Positions 10,701 to 24,400 of a DNA stretch of 64,000 nucleotides are shown here, piece by piece; the stretch's first letter is position 1; every line of letters begins with the position of its first letter. The translations under genes were made by a program, and so were the position numbers. The DNA is from Opisthocomus hoazin (taxonomy: Eukaryota > Chordata > Aves > Opisthocomiformes > Opisthocomidae). The stretch is taken from assembly GCF_030867145.1 (NCBI RefSeq), contig NC_134433.1, positions 13,529,216-13,593,215 on the forward strand, written 5' to 3'. Below the pieces are notes generated by a model. It was not told the DNA's origin, made no database searches, and saw only the letters and a program-made list of their open reading frames with translations.

Positions 10701-12312
10701 AGCCAGACCCTGCTGCTGAGCCTTGTGCTGAATTGCTAGAGCCTGCGCCCTTTTTACACATCTGCCCCCTGCACTGAAGGAAATCCGTGCTGCATGTGGA
10801 ATTCCTCCTCTGCTCTCCTGCCTGTTGTAAGCACTGAGTTTTCAGACTCTCTCCAGAAACTGGATGGTCAGAGAGAAAGGAACTGGTTTGTCGGTTGCAA
10901 CCGTTTTGGCTCTCAAGGCTGACATGGGTTTGGCAGAAGATAGCTGTCAGTTCTCTAACACAAGTTAGTGTTTCTGGGCTGGGGGTTGAATGCACTGTGT
11001 GTGGCACATATGAGCTCAGCCTAGGGAGGGAGAGATCGACTTGCACAAGCTGCGTGCCTGCCTGTGTACGAGGGCCAAGGCCATGCAGCCTGTGATGCCT
11101 CTGTGCCTGGCACGGAAGCAGAAAGCTCTGTGTGTTAGCAGTAGATAGCAAGTGTAGGTGCAGCACACTGAACCACGGGCACTGCTGGGGTAAGTGTGCT
11201 GCGGATTGAGACTGGAACGTGTGTTTTCTTGGGAACTACTGCACAGTTGGCAGGTGTATCTGATTTGTGTTTGCCACACAGCATTAAATATGTTATCTCT
11301 GCCCAGCAGGTATGGTTTCAAAGCTGGCAAGTATCTGTTCTGGGGAGGGTAAATATTAATACTTGCAAACTTATGCATTAGGGCTCATTGGACACTTGTT
11401 CTGCTGGAGAGTAAATCCAGCTGGAGGAAAGCTCAGTACATCAAGACTAGTTTTTGCCTCCACTGGCAGATTTTTTGGTTGCGCCTGTCCCGTGGTGCTT
11501 TCCGTTCATCTGAGCTGCTGGTAGGACTTGGAACTGCTTAGCTGAAAAGTCTCTTTTGGGAATGTGTTTTTCCCATGAGGGTGTGGAAGCTGAGTTGGCT
11601 CTTGCTGCCTTTACTGCTCAGTTGACAGTGAAATTGTCATTGAACGCAAGGAATCACTGGTGTGACCATACTGATTACAGGAGCCACGGTAGGAGATCTG
11701 CTGCAAGAGGTGCTGTCTTAAACATCAGAGAATGCAAACAAGCTGCTATTGTAGGCTGTAGTTATAAATATCAGGCTATTATGGAGGCAGTTTTAATGAA
11801 CGGAATGACTTGCCGCTATTCATGCTGATTGTCGCGTGGGTTTTTGTTTGTTACCCCATTAAGAGGTTAAAAAAAGCAGTTGTAGCTGCTTTGTGTCCTT
11901 TAGAGTGGCTTTCTCTGTCAGCACTGCAGCCTTGGGGCTCTAGAGGTGATGTGGCACAGATCGTTCTTACAAACAATTCTTTTTCTCTAGTCTGAAATGA
12001 AAAATCAGAACTGACAAAGGCTCTCGTGCTTTTTTCAGAGTACCATAAAATCTAAACTTGCAGCCTTGTCTTCAAGGTATTTGAAGGTATTTATTGGCTT
12101 ACATTTTATGTGGATGATGGTATGTTTTTATCACTGTCTGTGGGTGAGAGTCAGTCTCCTTCCACCGTGTGCGACGCTGGCAGATCACCTCTGTTTCGCT
12201 TGCCAGTAGAGTGGCCCTTCGGGATGGTTAATAAGGCTGTGCCGAGTGCTGCCCTGTGCTTTCTTGAGGGTGGGGTGGCAGCTATGCTCACTGCTGATGT
12301 TTGCTTCTTACA
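4781..12312 (+). other. RPH3AL: Probable first intron of RPH3AL, no gene recognised
   Basis: This is the sequence between the CpG island and the first coding exon. No coding exon, tRNA, or recognisable CR1/LTR was seen. AT-rich islands occur near 5640-5680 and especially 7410-7490 (blocks of TTTTTAAA and AATTAAT). Its status as intron depends on the island being the promoter. Confidence 0.5.
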
Positions 12313-12348
12313 GGTGTGATCCGTGCCTCTCCTCCCCAGCCTGGTGCC
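12313..12348 (+). other. RPH3AL: 5' UTR part of RPH3AL exon 2, with tandem acceptors
   Basis: Two good splice acceptors precede the start codon: TTGCTTCTTACAG (exon from 12313) and TGCCTCTCCTCCCCAG (exon from 12340). Both leave the coding sequence unchanged and differ only in 5' UTR length, by 27 nt. Use of both would be silent at the protein level. Confidence 0.6.
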
Positions 12349-12425
12349 ATGGCTGAGACGATTTTTGGCAGCGGGACGGGCCAGTGGGTGTGCCCCAACG
12401 ACCGGCAGCTGGCACTGCGTGCCAA
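12349..12425 (+). CDS. RPH3AL: RPH3AL exon 2, first coding exon (residues 1-26)
   Basis: This codes for the conserved Noc2 N-terminus, [20 protein letters not shown], then LALRAK. The ATG at 12349 has G at -3 and G at +4, a strong Kozak context. The exon ends in AA|GTGAGT, leaving two bases of the lysine codon, which exon 3 completes with G. This strict agreement in phase and the match to the family fix both ends. Confidence 0.95.
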
Positions 12426-15400
12426 GTGAGTCCTCACCACCCTGCTCCTCTCCTTCAGCCTCAGCTCTGCCCTGAATGGCTTCCTGGTATCTGCGTGGAG
12501 CGCTGGCCCGCTGGCCTCGTCCACAGCTGGGAGGCAGGAGTTTGCCCGTGGCGCAGACCCCTCTGTACCATAGAAGCGTGCTGCTTGGGTGGGACAGGAG
12601 GCTGCTAAGCTGGGGCTGGGTGCTTGGCTGCTGCTCAGAGCTGCCAGCCTGCAGCAGGGTTTGCAGCGTGGCTGATGTGTGGTGGGAGTCCGGCGCACCA
12701 GCCTCCCCTGGGTGAAAGGAAGGGCTTGGAGGCAGGCCCGTATCTCTTCTGCACCCTAAATAGAATTGATAGCATCCCCCAGCTGCCAGCACTCTTTTGT
12801 TTTACGAACTTGTCATTTGATCTCGTTTTCCCCTGAAGTTAAATTACTGCATGATCTAAAGACAAAAGGGATGGAGGTGAGTCAAGCACTAGAATTGCAT
12901 TTGTTTCTTGGATGCTTTCCCTCTCTGGTAGCCAGTACCATATAGCTGCCACCTCTGCTCTTGTCTGAACCTCTGGGGTCAGCCTGCTGCAGAGTGTTAG
13001 AAAATGAGAGGTCAGCCTGTGTCTGAGGGGACTGCCTGGGTGAGCAGTGCACACCACTGCCACTTCTCTAGCCTTCACCTGAGAGAAAGCCTCATTAAGA
13101 CAGCTGTGCCTGATAATGCCCTGCATTCTGCTAGCAGCTGTGACTTTATCCAGTGACCTCTAAACCCCTTCTGAATGGTAATTAATTGAGCTGTGAAAGC
13201 TCCCGCCTGTCCCCAAGTTAGCTAAGGAGAAATGTCAGCTGCTGTGCGTGAGGCACGGAGGAAAGTGGCTAGCTGAAGTCCTGGTGCGGGCCTGGGTTAG
13301 GCCAAGGGAGGAAGTTAACAAATTTATATTTCTAAGCATGCCTGTGATTTGTGTGTTTGAACTGAGGACCTTAGAAATGTGTGATCTGAAGGGAGGAGGG
13401 TGCAGGTAATCCGTGTGTTCGGGAGTCTGCTGTTGGCATTTGTGGTGTCTGACATCAGCACCCATCTCTGTGCGATACCTGCAGGATAGCCAGCCCTAGG
13501 TGCACCAGTTGTCTTTATGGGCAGAGCCAAACAGGAGTGAGGACATGGAGTGGTGAAATACACACTGGAGCAGAAAGGGAAACGAGAGGGCAGGGAGAGA
13601 CAGTGCAGCACTCAGTGCTGATGGGGGAGTGACGTGGTGATCTGGTCAGTGAGAAAAGACTCCTGCTTTGGGCGTTAGCCAGGGAACAGACTTCACTGAT
13701 GGAAGGCTGACGTGGGCTCTGTGTGCCTGGCAGGTTTGGCCTGTGGGGCAGGCCAGGGGTTTTGTGCTTTTGTTTCACAGCTTAATCCTTCCCTCCACCC
13801 CTCCCACAGGCTCCAGACGGGTTGGTCAGTGCACACGTTCCAGACTGAGAAGCAGAGGAAGATGCAGGCTCTGAGCCCACAGGAGCTTGAGGTCATTCTG
13901 GAAGTCATCCGCAAGGCAGAGAAATTGGACATCATCGAGCAGCAGCGCATCGGGTACAGTCACGTTCATTTGTCCCCTTCCCTCAGAGGGAAAGGTCAGC
14001 GCAGACAGACGAGTGACTCTCCTGGCTGCCTGAGCTCAGCCTCCATCAGTCAGACCATCCCTTAGGTCAGTTATTTTCACCTCCCATGTTGCCTGTTTGC
14101 AGGTGATGAACATCGGGAAGGTTGTGATGTTTTCCTTCTCTCCATGTCTCAAGCCTTTCTCGTGCCTTCTGTGAGCCTTGAGGCTTGCTGTGGTTGCAGC
14201 TGCTGACACAGTCCCTGGTAAATGCAGCCTGTGCTAAGGGCAGCTGCCCCAGGGGCTCTGGAAGAGGCTGGGGAAGTTGCCGAGCTGTGGGGCTGCAGCC
14301 ACTGCTAGTGGATGGTACGGCTCAGAACCGAAGCTGGCAGTGCAGTTAAGTTTTCCCTTGTCAGCTGCAGCCCCCTGAGATTTTGCCTGGAGCAGTGAAG
14401 GAGTTTATGTTCTGGTTGGCTGAGCCCTCTGGAAGGGGTTTGGTAGCTTGAGTAATTTACAGGCATCCTTTTGCTGCTGCAGATTTCCATTTGCTTTCAG
14501 TCCTGATGGAGGTCTGGCTTCAGCTGTGTCTGTGGTTGTCCTGCACTGACTGCCTTTAGAGCCGTGGAGTTCAGCAGTCCTGCAGCATTTCCCAGCAGTG
14601 CGTTGTGACACGAGACAGGAAACCCCAGTGAGTCCCAGCCCATGTCCGGCAGGCCCAGCTTCCTGCCCCGGTGCTTCGCTTTGTCCCTGTGCAGTGCACG
14701 TTAGTGAGTGCTAACGAGACCTGAGGGTGATGTCTCTGTGATACACGGGAGACCCCAGCAGCCCCAGAAGCAGCCAGCGCCGCTGAGCGGCCTGTCATTC
14801 CTCTGCAGTTGTTGGTGTAGCCACAGAAAACGAGAGCCTTGCTGTTCCCATGCTGAAGCGTTCTCTGAAATGCCTTTGTTAACTCCTGGGAGTTCTCTTG
14901 TGCTGAAGTCAAGGATCATAAATCCGGTAATGATGGCTCAGCCTGGCTGTGCTGTCTGACCTCATCACCGTAAGCAGTACCTCTTTCAAACAGACCTTGC
15001 GTTCCTCTCAGTACGGGACTTGGTTGATGGGACATTAGCGCTAATGAGAATGGGGTTGCATGGATAGCGGGGTTGTGTTTCCTCCCTGAGCCCCATGCAT
15101 GCGCGTGGCTGCAGCTGGTCGCTGCCTCTGATAAATGGCCTGGCTGTTACCGTCCCCATCTACAAATGGATGCCTGAGAATTGCCAAGCAGTGATCTCAT
15201 GACAGCAGCCTCGCTCTGCATGCTCTCCACATCCTGCATCCTAATTGCTTATCCCGCCTTGCTTCCCTTTCGTAGTCCTGCTGCTACAGACATTGTGCAT
15301 ACATATGTGCTGCCTGTCTTCCAAGCGGGCTGTCAAACGAAGCAGGGAGCAGTTACTGGCATTGCCGTACCGCAGCCGGGCTCGTTTTGGTCTGATGGCT

Positions 15401-18400
15401 TCAGTCTGGCCTTCCTGCTTCTAATGGGTGGTGGGCAAGTCACGTGCCTGCAGTGCTGCTTTCAGGGAGTATATGTTAAAATGGAGCAGGGCTTGGCAGG
15501 TCTAAGGCTTCAGGGAGACCTTACAGCAGCCTTCCAGGGGCCTACAAGCAAGCTAGAGAGGGACTTTTTATGAGGGCATGTAGTGATAGGACAAGGGGTC
15601 ATGGCTTCAAGCTGAAAGAGGGTAAATTTCGATTAGCTACCAGAAGGAAATTCTTCACTATGAGAGTAGTGAGGCGCTGGCATTGCCCAGAGAAGCTGTG
15701 GCTGCCCCTTCCCTGGCGGTGCTCAAGGCCAGGTTGGATGGGGCTTTGAGCAGCGTGGTCTGGTGGAAGGGGCACCTGCCCATGGCAGGGGGGTTGGAAC
15801 TGGATGATGTTTAAGGTCCCTTCCAACCCAAACCATTCTATGATTCTGTGAACTCCTCTGCCCTTTCCTGGTGCTGTCTGACTTGCCCTGATCTGAGCGC
15901 TAAAGGCTCTTCCTGCTCTACAGGCAGGAAATCATTTTTCTGAGGCTGTGTGGCCACAGTGACACTGAGCTCCTGAAGGATGTAGGACCAAGCCCCTCTT
16001 GTGAGCTGTCTGCCCTGCACCCACGAGCTGAGTCAGGCCTGTCAGTGGTATTCACAGTTTTGATTATTCTGGGCTTGGTGAACATTGGTAGGTACATTTA
16101 CAGAGGTTTGTATCCCCTGAAGACCAAGAGCCAGCTGATAGGAGACACTGAGTGCAGAGACTGAGGTTGAAGTACATATGGTCCTAGCAAGGGGCACAGA
16201 ACTGCACAGAAGAAGCAAAGGTAGGCTGAGCCTGGAGCACACGTCTGCAGGTTTTCAGCGTGCCTCGGTACCATATGCTTCAGTTTCCAAGGTGAGTGCT
16301 GTGACCTCTGCTCTGCCTCATTCCCCGCAGGCGCCTGGTGGAGCGGCTGGAGAACATGAGAAAGAACGTGATGGGCAACGGCCTCTCCCAGTGTCTGCTC
16401 TGCGGTGAACTTCTTGGACTCCTGGGCAGCACATCGGTCTTTTGTCAGGATTGCAAAAAGGTGGGTTTGGTCACACAAGTTCCTGCCTGTTCCTGGTAGC
16501 AGATCTGTCTAGGAAAGGCCACCAGGCCTCTTGGAAGCTAGGTAGCTCTGCAGAGTTAACTTACCTTAGCCCCAGTTGTCTAGGTCAGTGCTGTCAGACC
16601 ATCAGGTTTTCTCTTGCACCCTGGTTATCTTATTCCTCAGGAGCCTAAAGTGCCTAAACTGCACTTAGAGCTGAGATGGGGTGCATCGGGCCCTCTGCAT
16701 CTCCCGCTCTGGGTTTGCAGAGTGGGAGAAGGGGCAGAAACATATGGCCATCAGAGACAACTCATAGAAGAGTCTGTGTGCTTTACTGTTATTTACTGCA
16801 AGGTCTGCCCTTAGACCTTCCAGTAACACCTCTCTTCAGAGCACTCAAGTCCATCTTCACGTTCTGAACCAGCGTAGGGTTTCCAGCCCTGATACGTGAA
16901 TTAGCCTGTGCGTCAATGACTGCCTGTGTGTGTGTGCGTTGTTGGCAGGACCGCACGGGTGCTGTTTGGAAGGCAGCATCACTTTTCAGGGAGCCTGCTG
17001 TTCTGCCAGCGCCCTGGGGGACGACTGTTGCTTGTCTACACTCTGCACCAAGGGGTTAATCTGTATTGCTGTGGAGATGATGATCTCCAAGGCAACCACC
17101 TTATCCTCCCTCTGCTGGGAGGCTTTTTCTTGCACTTGAAGCCCATCTTTCCCCGGGGAGACACCTCTGTAAGTGACTTTGCCTCAGCGTGTTGCCTGGG
17201 GAGAGGTGAGGGTACCTGCTGGGTGCAGGAGTGCTGCTGACTTGCTGGTGGTAGGGTGGAAGGGAGCAGTCTGTGCTGACTCTGTCTCTGGTGCATGCCA
17301 GAGCCAAGGAGATGCTTGCTGATGCCAGCCACCCTGTCACTGAGGAGATGTCCTGTGGAGCCCACAGGACAGCATTGGGGAAAACCTGCTCCTTTACCAT
17401 GGAGTGGTGCATGTTGGCATCTCCGTGGTTCAGCAGCCACACAGGCAACGATGGAGAACCTTTCGTGCTGGCACTGCTGGAGTTTGTGAGATGAGATTTT
17501 CATGCAGTGCGGGCTGCCAGGCTGGTCCACGGTTGGCTGCAGCACTGCTGGGCTTGGAGTTCTTGTAGGAGACAGAAGGGAGGTGGGTGCCGCTTGCAGT
17601 CAGAACCGAGATCCCAGCATCGCTCCATACGTGCTCGCTGGGCAGGGAGCTGCTGTGAGCTGTGCTGCCTTTGCTGTCGAGTGAGTTTCTACGCTGGATC
17701 CAATTTACAGAAGTGGCTTGACTGAGGCGAGGGTTATGCAGAAGATTGCTTGTAAGGCAGTGACCAGGAAAGTAAATGCAAATCTTTGAACCCCTGGGTC
17801 CCAAGCCAGTGATAAAGTAGCTTTTTAGGAAGGGATGGGGAAGGAAGCAGCAGTAATGTACTGGGAACTGGAAGGTCTGTTTGGAATGGGAGCGACAGGG
17901 CAGCGCTCTTGGAGAGGAGCATGGGCTCTGTGCACACGTGTCTGTGGAGAATAAAGGGCTGGATGGCAGGCAGGAGACGGCTGGCCGCTTCCTGCATTTC
18001 GAGCATTTGGAATAACAGGATGTGCTGTATTCTTGCCTTATTCCTTTGGCAGTTCTGCTCTCACCTTGTCCAAAGCCAGCTAGGTCATACTGCCGCTGTG
18101 CTTTCTAACCTCCTTCCTGTGAGCCCCATACACTAACGAGAAGGGCTGTTTTGGGTTTTTTTTGTGGTTATTCCCTTTTTGTCTGGAGTCTGTTGTGCAA
18201 TCCAGGAGCATTCACATCGAGGTTGATTGAAGGTGAGACCTACTTTTCCGTTGTGCATTTTGCAGCTGCTTTTAGGTTGGCTGCACTCTGCAGCTGTGTG
18301 CAAGCTCAGGGCAGTGCTGGGTGGGTGCCCTGGCCTCCTCCCCTTACTGCTGTTTAATGTTGTGAACTCAGGAACAGTCAATCCTTCGGCAGAGCACACA

Positions 18401-21400
18401 GAGTGGGCTGTTACTTTAAGCTTGCTCCTTTTCATCCAGGGATATCAATCACTCGTGCAGTGTTGTATGCAAGAAGCAGTGACTTGTCAGGGAATTATGG
18501 ATTTTTAAAGTTCATCGTTTTCTTGCCAGCATTGCTCTGTTACCATCTCATTGCAACCCGTTTACTTTGATGACAGGAATTGTTGTAATGATGCATCTGG
18601 AACATAGCAAAGAACTTACCTTCAGTAAGTCCCTTCTGCTGAATAAAGGTTCTGTATTTCTTGTAGCCTGGTAGGTTTTCAAAAAGCCACTTTCTGTTTT
18701 ATGAAGAACATTTTTAATATTAGTTTCTATTGTCTTAGAAATACATGCATTATGGCAAGACAGAGGTGTATGCAAATCCAGATGTTAACAATAGCAGTAG
18801 TTAGAGAAAGCACAATGTGTCATTTACCATGCAGAGGCTGTCCGTATCCTGTGTAAAAGGTGAAGTGTAAGTAGACAAAGAAAGAGCTTTATCTTGTATT
18901 TAAGGAGGAATGGGGCTGCATTAAATGTCCCTGGTTTTTATGTCATCTTCCGAGGGGTTGTGAGTGATGCTTAATTTTCCAACTGGTCTGCAGAGAAGGG
19001 GAGGAGGAAAGCGAGTTTTATATTGGAACTTTCAAAATTTATGGCTAGGGATAAAATCGCTTGGAAACTTCCACTAGAGGGAGTGTTTGAATGTGCTATT
19101 TGTGTGGGGATTGGGATCTTTGAGGGTATTTAAGACTTAGTTGCTCCCTCAGGTTTTGGTTTGAGGGAAGGAGAATTTGGGATGGTTCAGGTGGTGTCTA
19201 TTAATTGCATCTGCAGTCTCTCTTGGCTTGGGTAGCACCATGTTGAGTATTGATGCACCAGACCCAACAGGTTGTTCCTTATTTCTCTGTGAGGGTGAGG
19301 GCGAGGACAGGAACAGAGAGATGGAGAGGAGCACCAACCTCTGTGGGGCTGCAGATGCTGCCTCCCACTGTCTGTGCAGCATGAGCTGGGGACAGACCTG
19401 CCTCTGGACTACGCTGACCAAAATAGTTGTGTTTTTATTCACGCAGCGAAGCCGTTGCCTCAGGTACCATCGTTCTGCCGCTCTCTTCCTCCAGACATTG
19501 GCACTGGGGGCTGAGTGAGCCACTGAGACATTTGTGCCTGGACACAGACCTCCTGGCTCAGAGGAGGAGCAGCCTAGTTAGGGGGATGTGTAAAACCTTA
19601 GCTGGGGAGATCAGTCATATGTCTCTCTAAGCAAGGTTTTGCTCTCCAGGGCCCTCTTGTGAGTAGCTTTTGCTCTGTGAGGATCAAAGAATTCATCCAA
19701 TTTCTCATTCAAGCTGTAAGCCAAGCCTGATACACATCAGCTTCATTATATAATATTAGGTGATTCAGGTTGTAAATGGCTTGTAATGCCAGCGGAGATG
19801 TGAAAGTTCCCTTGTGCAGCAGTAGAGGCTGTGCGGCGCTATCAAGCATTCTGCTCGGGAAATGTGTGTGTAGGCATGGTCCTGCCAGCTTCCTAAGCAG
19901 CCACAAATCAATAGCTGCCGAGTGCGTGCTGAAATGGAGGGGAACCGTGAGGTTTAAGACTCTGTATGTGAGGGAAGGGAGTAGAGGTTTTCCAGTCTTG
20001 CACAAAGTCATGTTCATTTTGTACTTGGTTACAGCTGCTTTCCATGCTGATTGCCTTTTAGGGTTTAGAGGAATGAAAACAAGGCTCTGGAAATATGCCT
20101 TTTGGTTGTGGGGTTTGACTTGCTCTGTCCAGTTCTCTTCTCACCCTGCAGTCAAGGACTGTGCTGTACGTTGCCTTTGCCTTGTGTCAGTGTAGACCTG
20201 AAGCACCTGTAGATCCTGCAATCAGTGGTTCTCCAGGATAAATAAGAAAATTGTGCCATGTTTAGGTTTTTAAGGAAAGCAAAATAGAACAGTTGGGACC
20301 GATGCTTCTTGACCTTCTCTCTCCCAAGAGCTATATGACTGTGGGGAGTTGCTAATGCCACCTTTTTTCTTCTTTTTTTTTCTCTCTTTGTTGCAGAAAG
20401 TTTGCACCAAGTGTGGAATAGAAACCTTTGGAGCCCAGAAACGTCCTCTTTGGTTGTGCAAGATCTGCAGTGAACAGAGAGAGGTAAAATGCAACTGTGG
20501 AGAGATGGGGCTCAGCAGCGTGCACCTACCTGCCCCGAGTCTGCACAGAGTGTGCGTGGGCTCTTCCCTGTGCCTGGGCACTGGAGCGCACCTTGGGATG
20601 GGCTTTGGGAGGCTTGGCTGGAGGCCAGGCAGGCTTGATGAATACACGCAATGGTGGCAACTTTGATTTGTGAGGGGGTGGAGGGAAAAAACCCCACATT
20701 AACCCCTGCAGCCTGTATGGCTTGGTGGAGTTTTTCTAGCTATGGTCATAAGGAGACTTACCTTTTGCTGCTGCACTCTCCCTCCGAGCTCTGTGGCAAA
20801 TAAATTTGGCTAACACTGGTTCTTTGATGCAGCTGGAGAGATCTATAGCATAGCTGCATTATATGGCCCTCTAAAAATAACTAGGATTGCAGTTTTGAAG
20901 TCTGTTTTCCTCCCTGCCTGCAAAATCCCGTAACTTGCCAGTGTGTGAAACTTCTAATGCGGGTCTCTAAATTTTTATATCCTTCATCCTTGACTTTACA
21001 CTGCAAAAAGTAGTGGCCTTCCTCAACTCTCCTCAGCATCCACCAGCATCAGGGCTTGCTGCTCTACAGTGAAATGAAGTCAGTGAATTTATTTTGTGAT
21101 TACAGAAGGATTTTGACTTGTTCCTGTCAATTTATTTTGAGCTTTTGCTTGTGGTCCTTGAACATCAATCCAGTGCAGCTATTTCTGACCACGGCAACCA
21201 ACTGTGAAACCTGGGTGCTCTGCTAAATCAATTGTTGAAGTGTAGTGAGAGCATTTGTGCAGGTGTTTGAGATGCTGAATTTTTTTTTGTACTAGTTGTG
21301 GAAACTTAGCATTTCTTAGGTTTTACAGAGGAAGAGGTTGTCTGTGTGGGAGTGCTTGCAAAATTTATGTTCAGGTGAGACGGGTACATGGATGCTGCCA

Positions 21401-24400
21401 GTCTTTAACTGTTGAGCAGTAGTGTGGGTAGGGCAGGCAGAGAGCATTCCAGCTCCTTGGATATTGCTAATAATTTGACACACTGAACCATCCAGATGTT
21501 TTGAATTCCAAATGGAGGTCCCAAAATGGAGAGTGAGGCAGGTCAAGATATTTTCTGCATGGAGCATGGGTATGGGACTAAAATAGACTTTTTTTTTTCT
21601 TTTCTTTCTGTATTTTTTCTTGTCTGACATTATATAATTGTGCTTTTTTCCTATTTCTTACAAAAATAATGAGGAGCTGCAGTCACCGGACAGAGAAGAG
21701 TATTAACCTGTCCAGTAACTGTTATGTGTTGCCAGTGTGTAAGGGTATGGTAACCTTCAGAGCTTGCTCTCTCCGTGAAAGCTGAGGTACGGCCACAGTG
21801 CTTCCCTAATGAAAATGGATGGAACTTTCCCTCTTTAAGTAAAAAATAGTCTCATATTACCTCCCAGGCCTAAGCTTCATCTTTATTTTTTTGATTCTCT
21901 TTAAGGTCGGTTCAGGTCTGTCTCCTTTCTTGTGTGCGGTGGTGCTGGTGCCCTGACCAGGAGAAGGCTGGAAGGGTCACAGTGTGGACATGCAGCCAGG
22001 CATCAAGTCATACATCCCCTCTGTCTTCCCACGTGCTCTGCTTTTATTTTGGGGGAAGTCAGGGAAGCATTGAGAATTAGCAGAAGCCTTGAGGCATGTC
22101 AGCTGCGGCAAGGAAGTTGAGGCAATATCAGAGTAAGTGCCTGGAAGGTGGCTTTGATCAGGTCTTCCCTAAGAGTTTGTGTAAGGAAGAGATGAGATTC
22201 TTGGGCCTCAGGCTGATGGCTGGTTGTAGTGCAGTCCCTGAAGCCAATTCAAGTGTTGTTGTGATATTGCAGGGCTTGCAGTAAATTACCAGGTTTCTTT
22301 TAAGGGCTTGTGTTCACAACCAGTTCCTTGTTGCTGTCTGTTTCTGTGATCTGGATCTGTCTTGTATTGCCATCTGCTCTGGACCAAACTCATTTGGCCA
22401 TGCTCTTTGCTGAAGGTTGTATTTTCTGTCAATGAGTGTAGATGGATGTCTGCTCTTTGGGATCAGATAGTCTCATTTCTGTCTAACCTGTATGGTGAGT
22501 AGGTATCAGCCCCATTTTATTTCCTGGGATCCAGGCAGGGAGCTTCAGGTACCTTCACCGAAGGGAGCTTCAGGAGCTTCACCGAAGCACTTTGGGTTGT
22601 GTGATGCAGTAACAAGCCAATACCACGCTTCTCCACTTCTCAATGCACAGTGTGACTGAGCAAGGTTCTTCTTTAACCCATGCCAACGAAGCACATGCTT
22701 AAAGTAGGCTTGTCCCAGGCCACAGAGCTATGGCAACGCCTCCCAACTTGTCAGTCTGTGCTCAGGCCCCTAAACTTGGCCAGCTCTAGTGGATGTGTGT
22801 TTGATGCTGGTCTGGAGTGCCCCCCCCAGCAGGTGTGATGAGATGTGGCGTTTCCAAGCTAGGTGATTCCCTCCACATCAGCACTTTGATCGCCGTCTAA
22901 TTTTCTGAGCCACTGCTCAAGCTATTTGGGCATGATATTTATGAAGCTTTCAACTCTGTTAGTGAGAGACTGTCATGCTCTGAAGTGAGAAAGGGAGGTC
23001 ATTTGGAAACCTGGATGGACTAAATGATGTTGGCTAGAGTTAATAAGTGTCATCTGGCTGGGACAAGAGCCTAGAACTGTAATTGTCCCCTTTAGCCTCT
23101 GCCACGCACTGAGTGAGCACCTGAGTCGTGTGGCCCACCAGGAGCTCAAGCCAGGATAGGAGGTTGGACGTTCATATACACTAGCTAACAGCTAAAGGGT
23201 GCGGCATTGTTCATACATCCTAAAGCTTTCATCCCTCCATCTTCCTTGTTACTGTTTATCTCTGTAGACTTGATATAAGCTAGCGTAAGTTTAGTGACAT
23301 GGTAGTTGTCTTGCCCCTTTTGCTGTGTGGACGGAATCTGTGCTGGCTTCAGTTATGATTAAATCATCAGTATACCTGGGTGAAAATGAAGATGAAAGTA
23401 ACAATCTATTGTTTACATCAATTTTTCAGCTGGATTTGAATGTTTGATGCCCACAGATCCCTTTGGGAATCCCAGCCTCAGCCATTCAGAAATGTTCTTT
23501 GCTGCTGTTTCCTTGAAAACCTCCACTGGGAAGGCTGTGCTGCATAGCAATGAGGAGCAAGTCGCTCTGACACCGTCTTATTTCTGGAGAGTGGAGGTGA
23601 TTAATGGATTCTGCCTGCTGCTTGTGTCCCAATCATCCAGAAGCAAACCGGCATGTTCGGCAGCACTCGAGCTGCTGAGTGTGATGGGCACATGCAGGGT
23701 GAGGGTCTCCAAGGTGCCCGAGAGGCACTGGGAGGAAAGTACTGTGTTCTAACATGGCCAGGACCTGACAGAGCCTGGATGTTCCTACTGGCAAAGAGAG
23801 CATCCCCAAGGACCAGCAGACACCCCTGTGTCATAAATACATCTCCTCTTCCTGGAGTAAGGTAGACCTCATTTTAGCCAGAACTGGCCTGTTAGAGATA
23901 TCACTTGTCCCAGCTGTTTGCAGAAGCATCTGTTGAAAACTCCCTTTCATGCTTCCAGGATTCTGTGGCTGTTTTCCTTTGCAAATCTTTTGAGGGCAGT
24001 GGAATTAAAGCAGGTGTGAATTGTGTTTTCTTGTTCTTGCAAGCAAGGGTAGAAGCAAATTCAGGCAAGCTCACATGCACTTTGGAGGGCAAGAATCTCC
24101 CTTCCCTCCCCCATGTGCCGCGTTGCCTTTCTTGGCTTTGCATCTTGCATTGCCTTTCTGGAGACTGAGCATGGAGGGCTGGTCCTCCTCGGGGCAGCCC
24201 AGTTTCTGTGTGTGTATAATGTCCTGTGGCGTGATCAGGGGTGCTGATCCCTGACTGCAGCAAACGTTGGCAGGGGGTTTGCAATGAGCCTGTTTGCTAA
24301 CTTGGCAGTGAAGCAGTGATGCATCCATGAGAATGAGAGTGCAGGGCAGAAAAGGGAGCAAGTCCTCCAGCAAAACAGGCTTATTGCAGCGGCTATCTGA

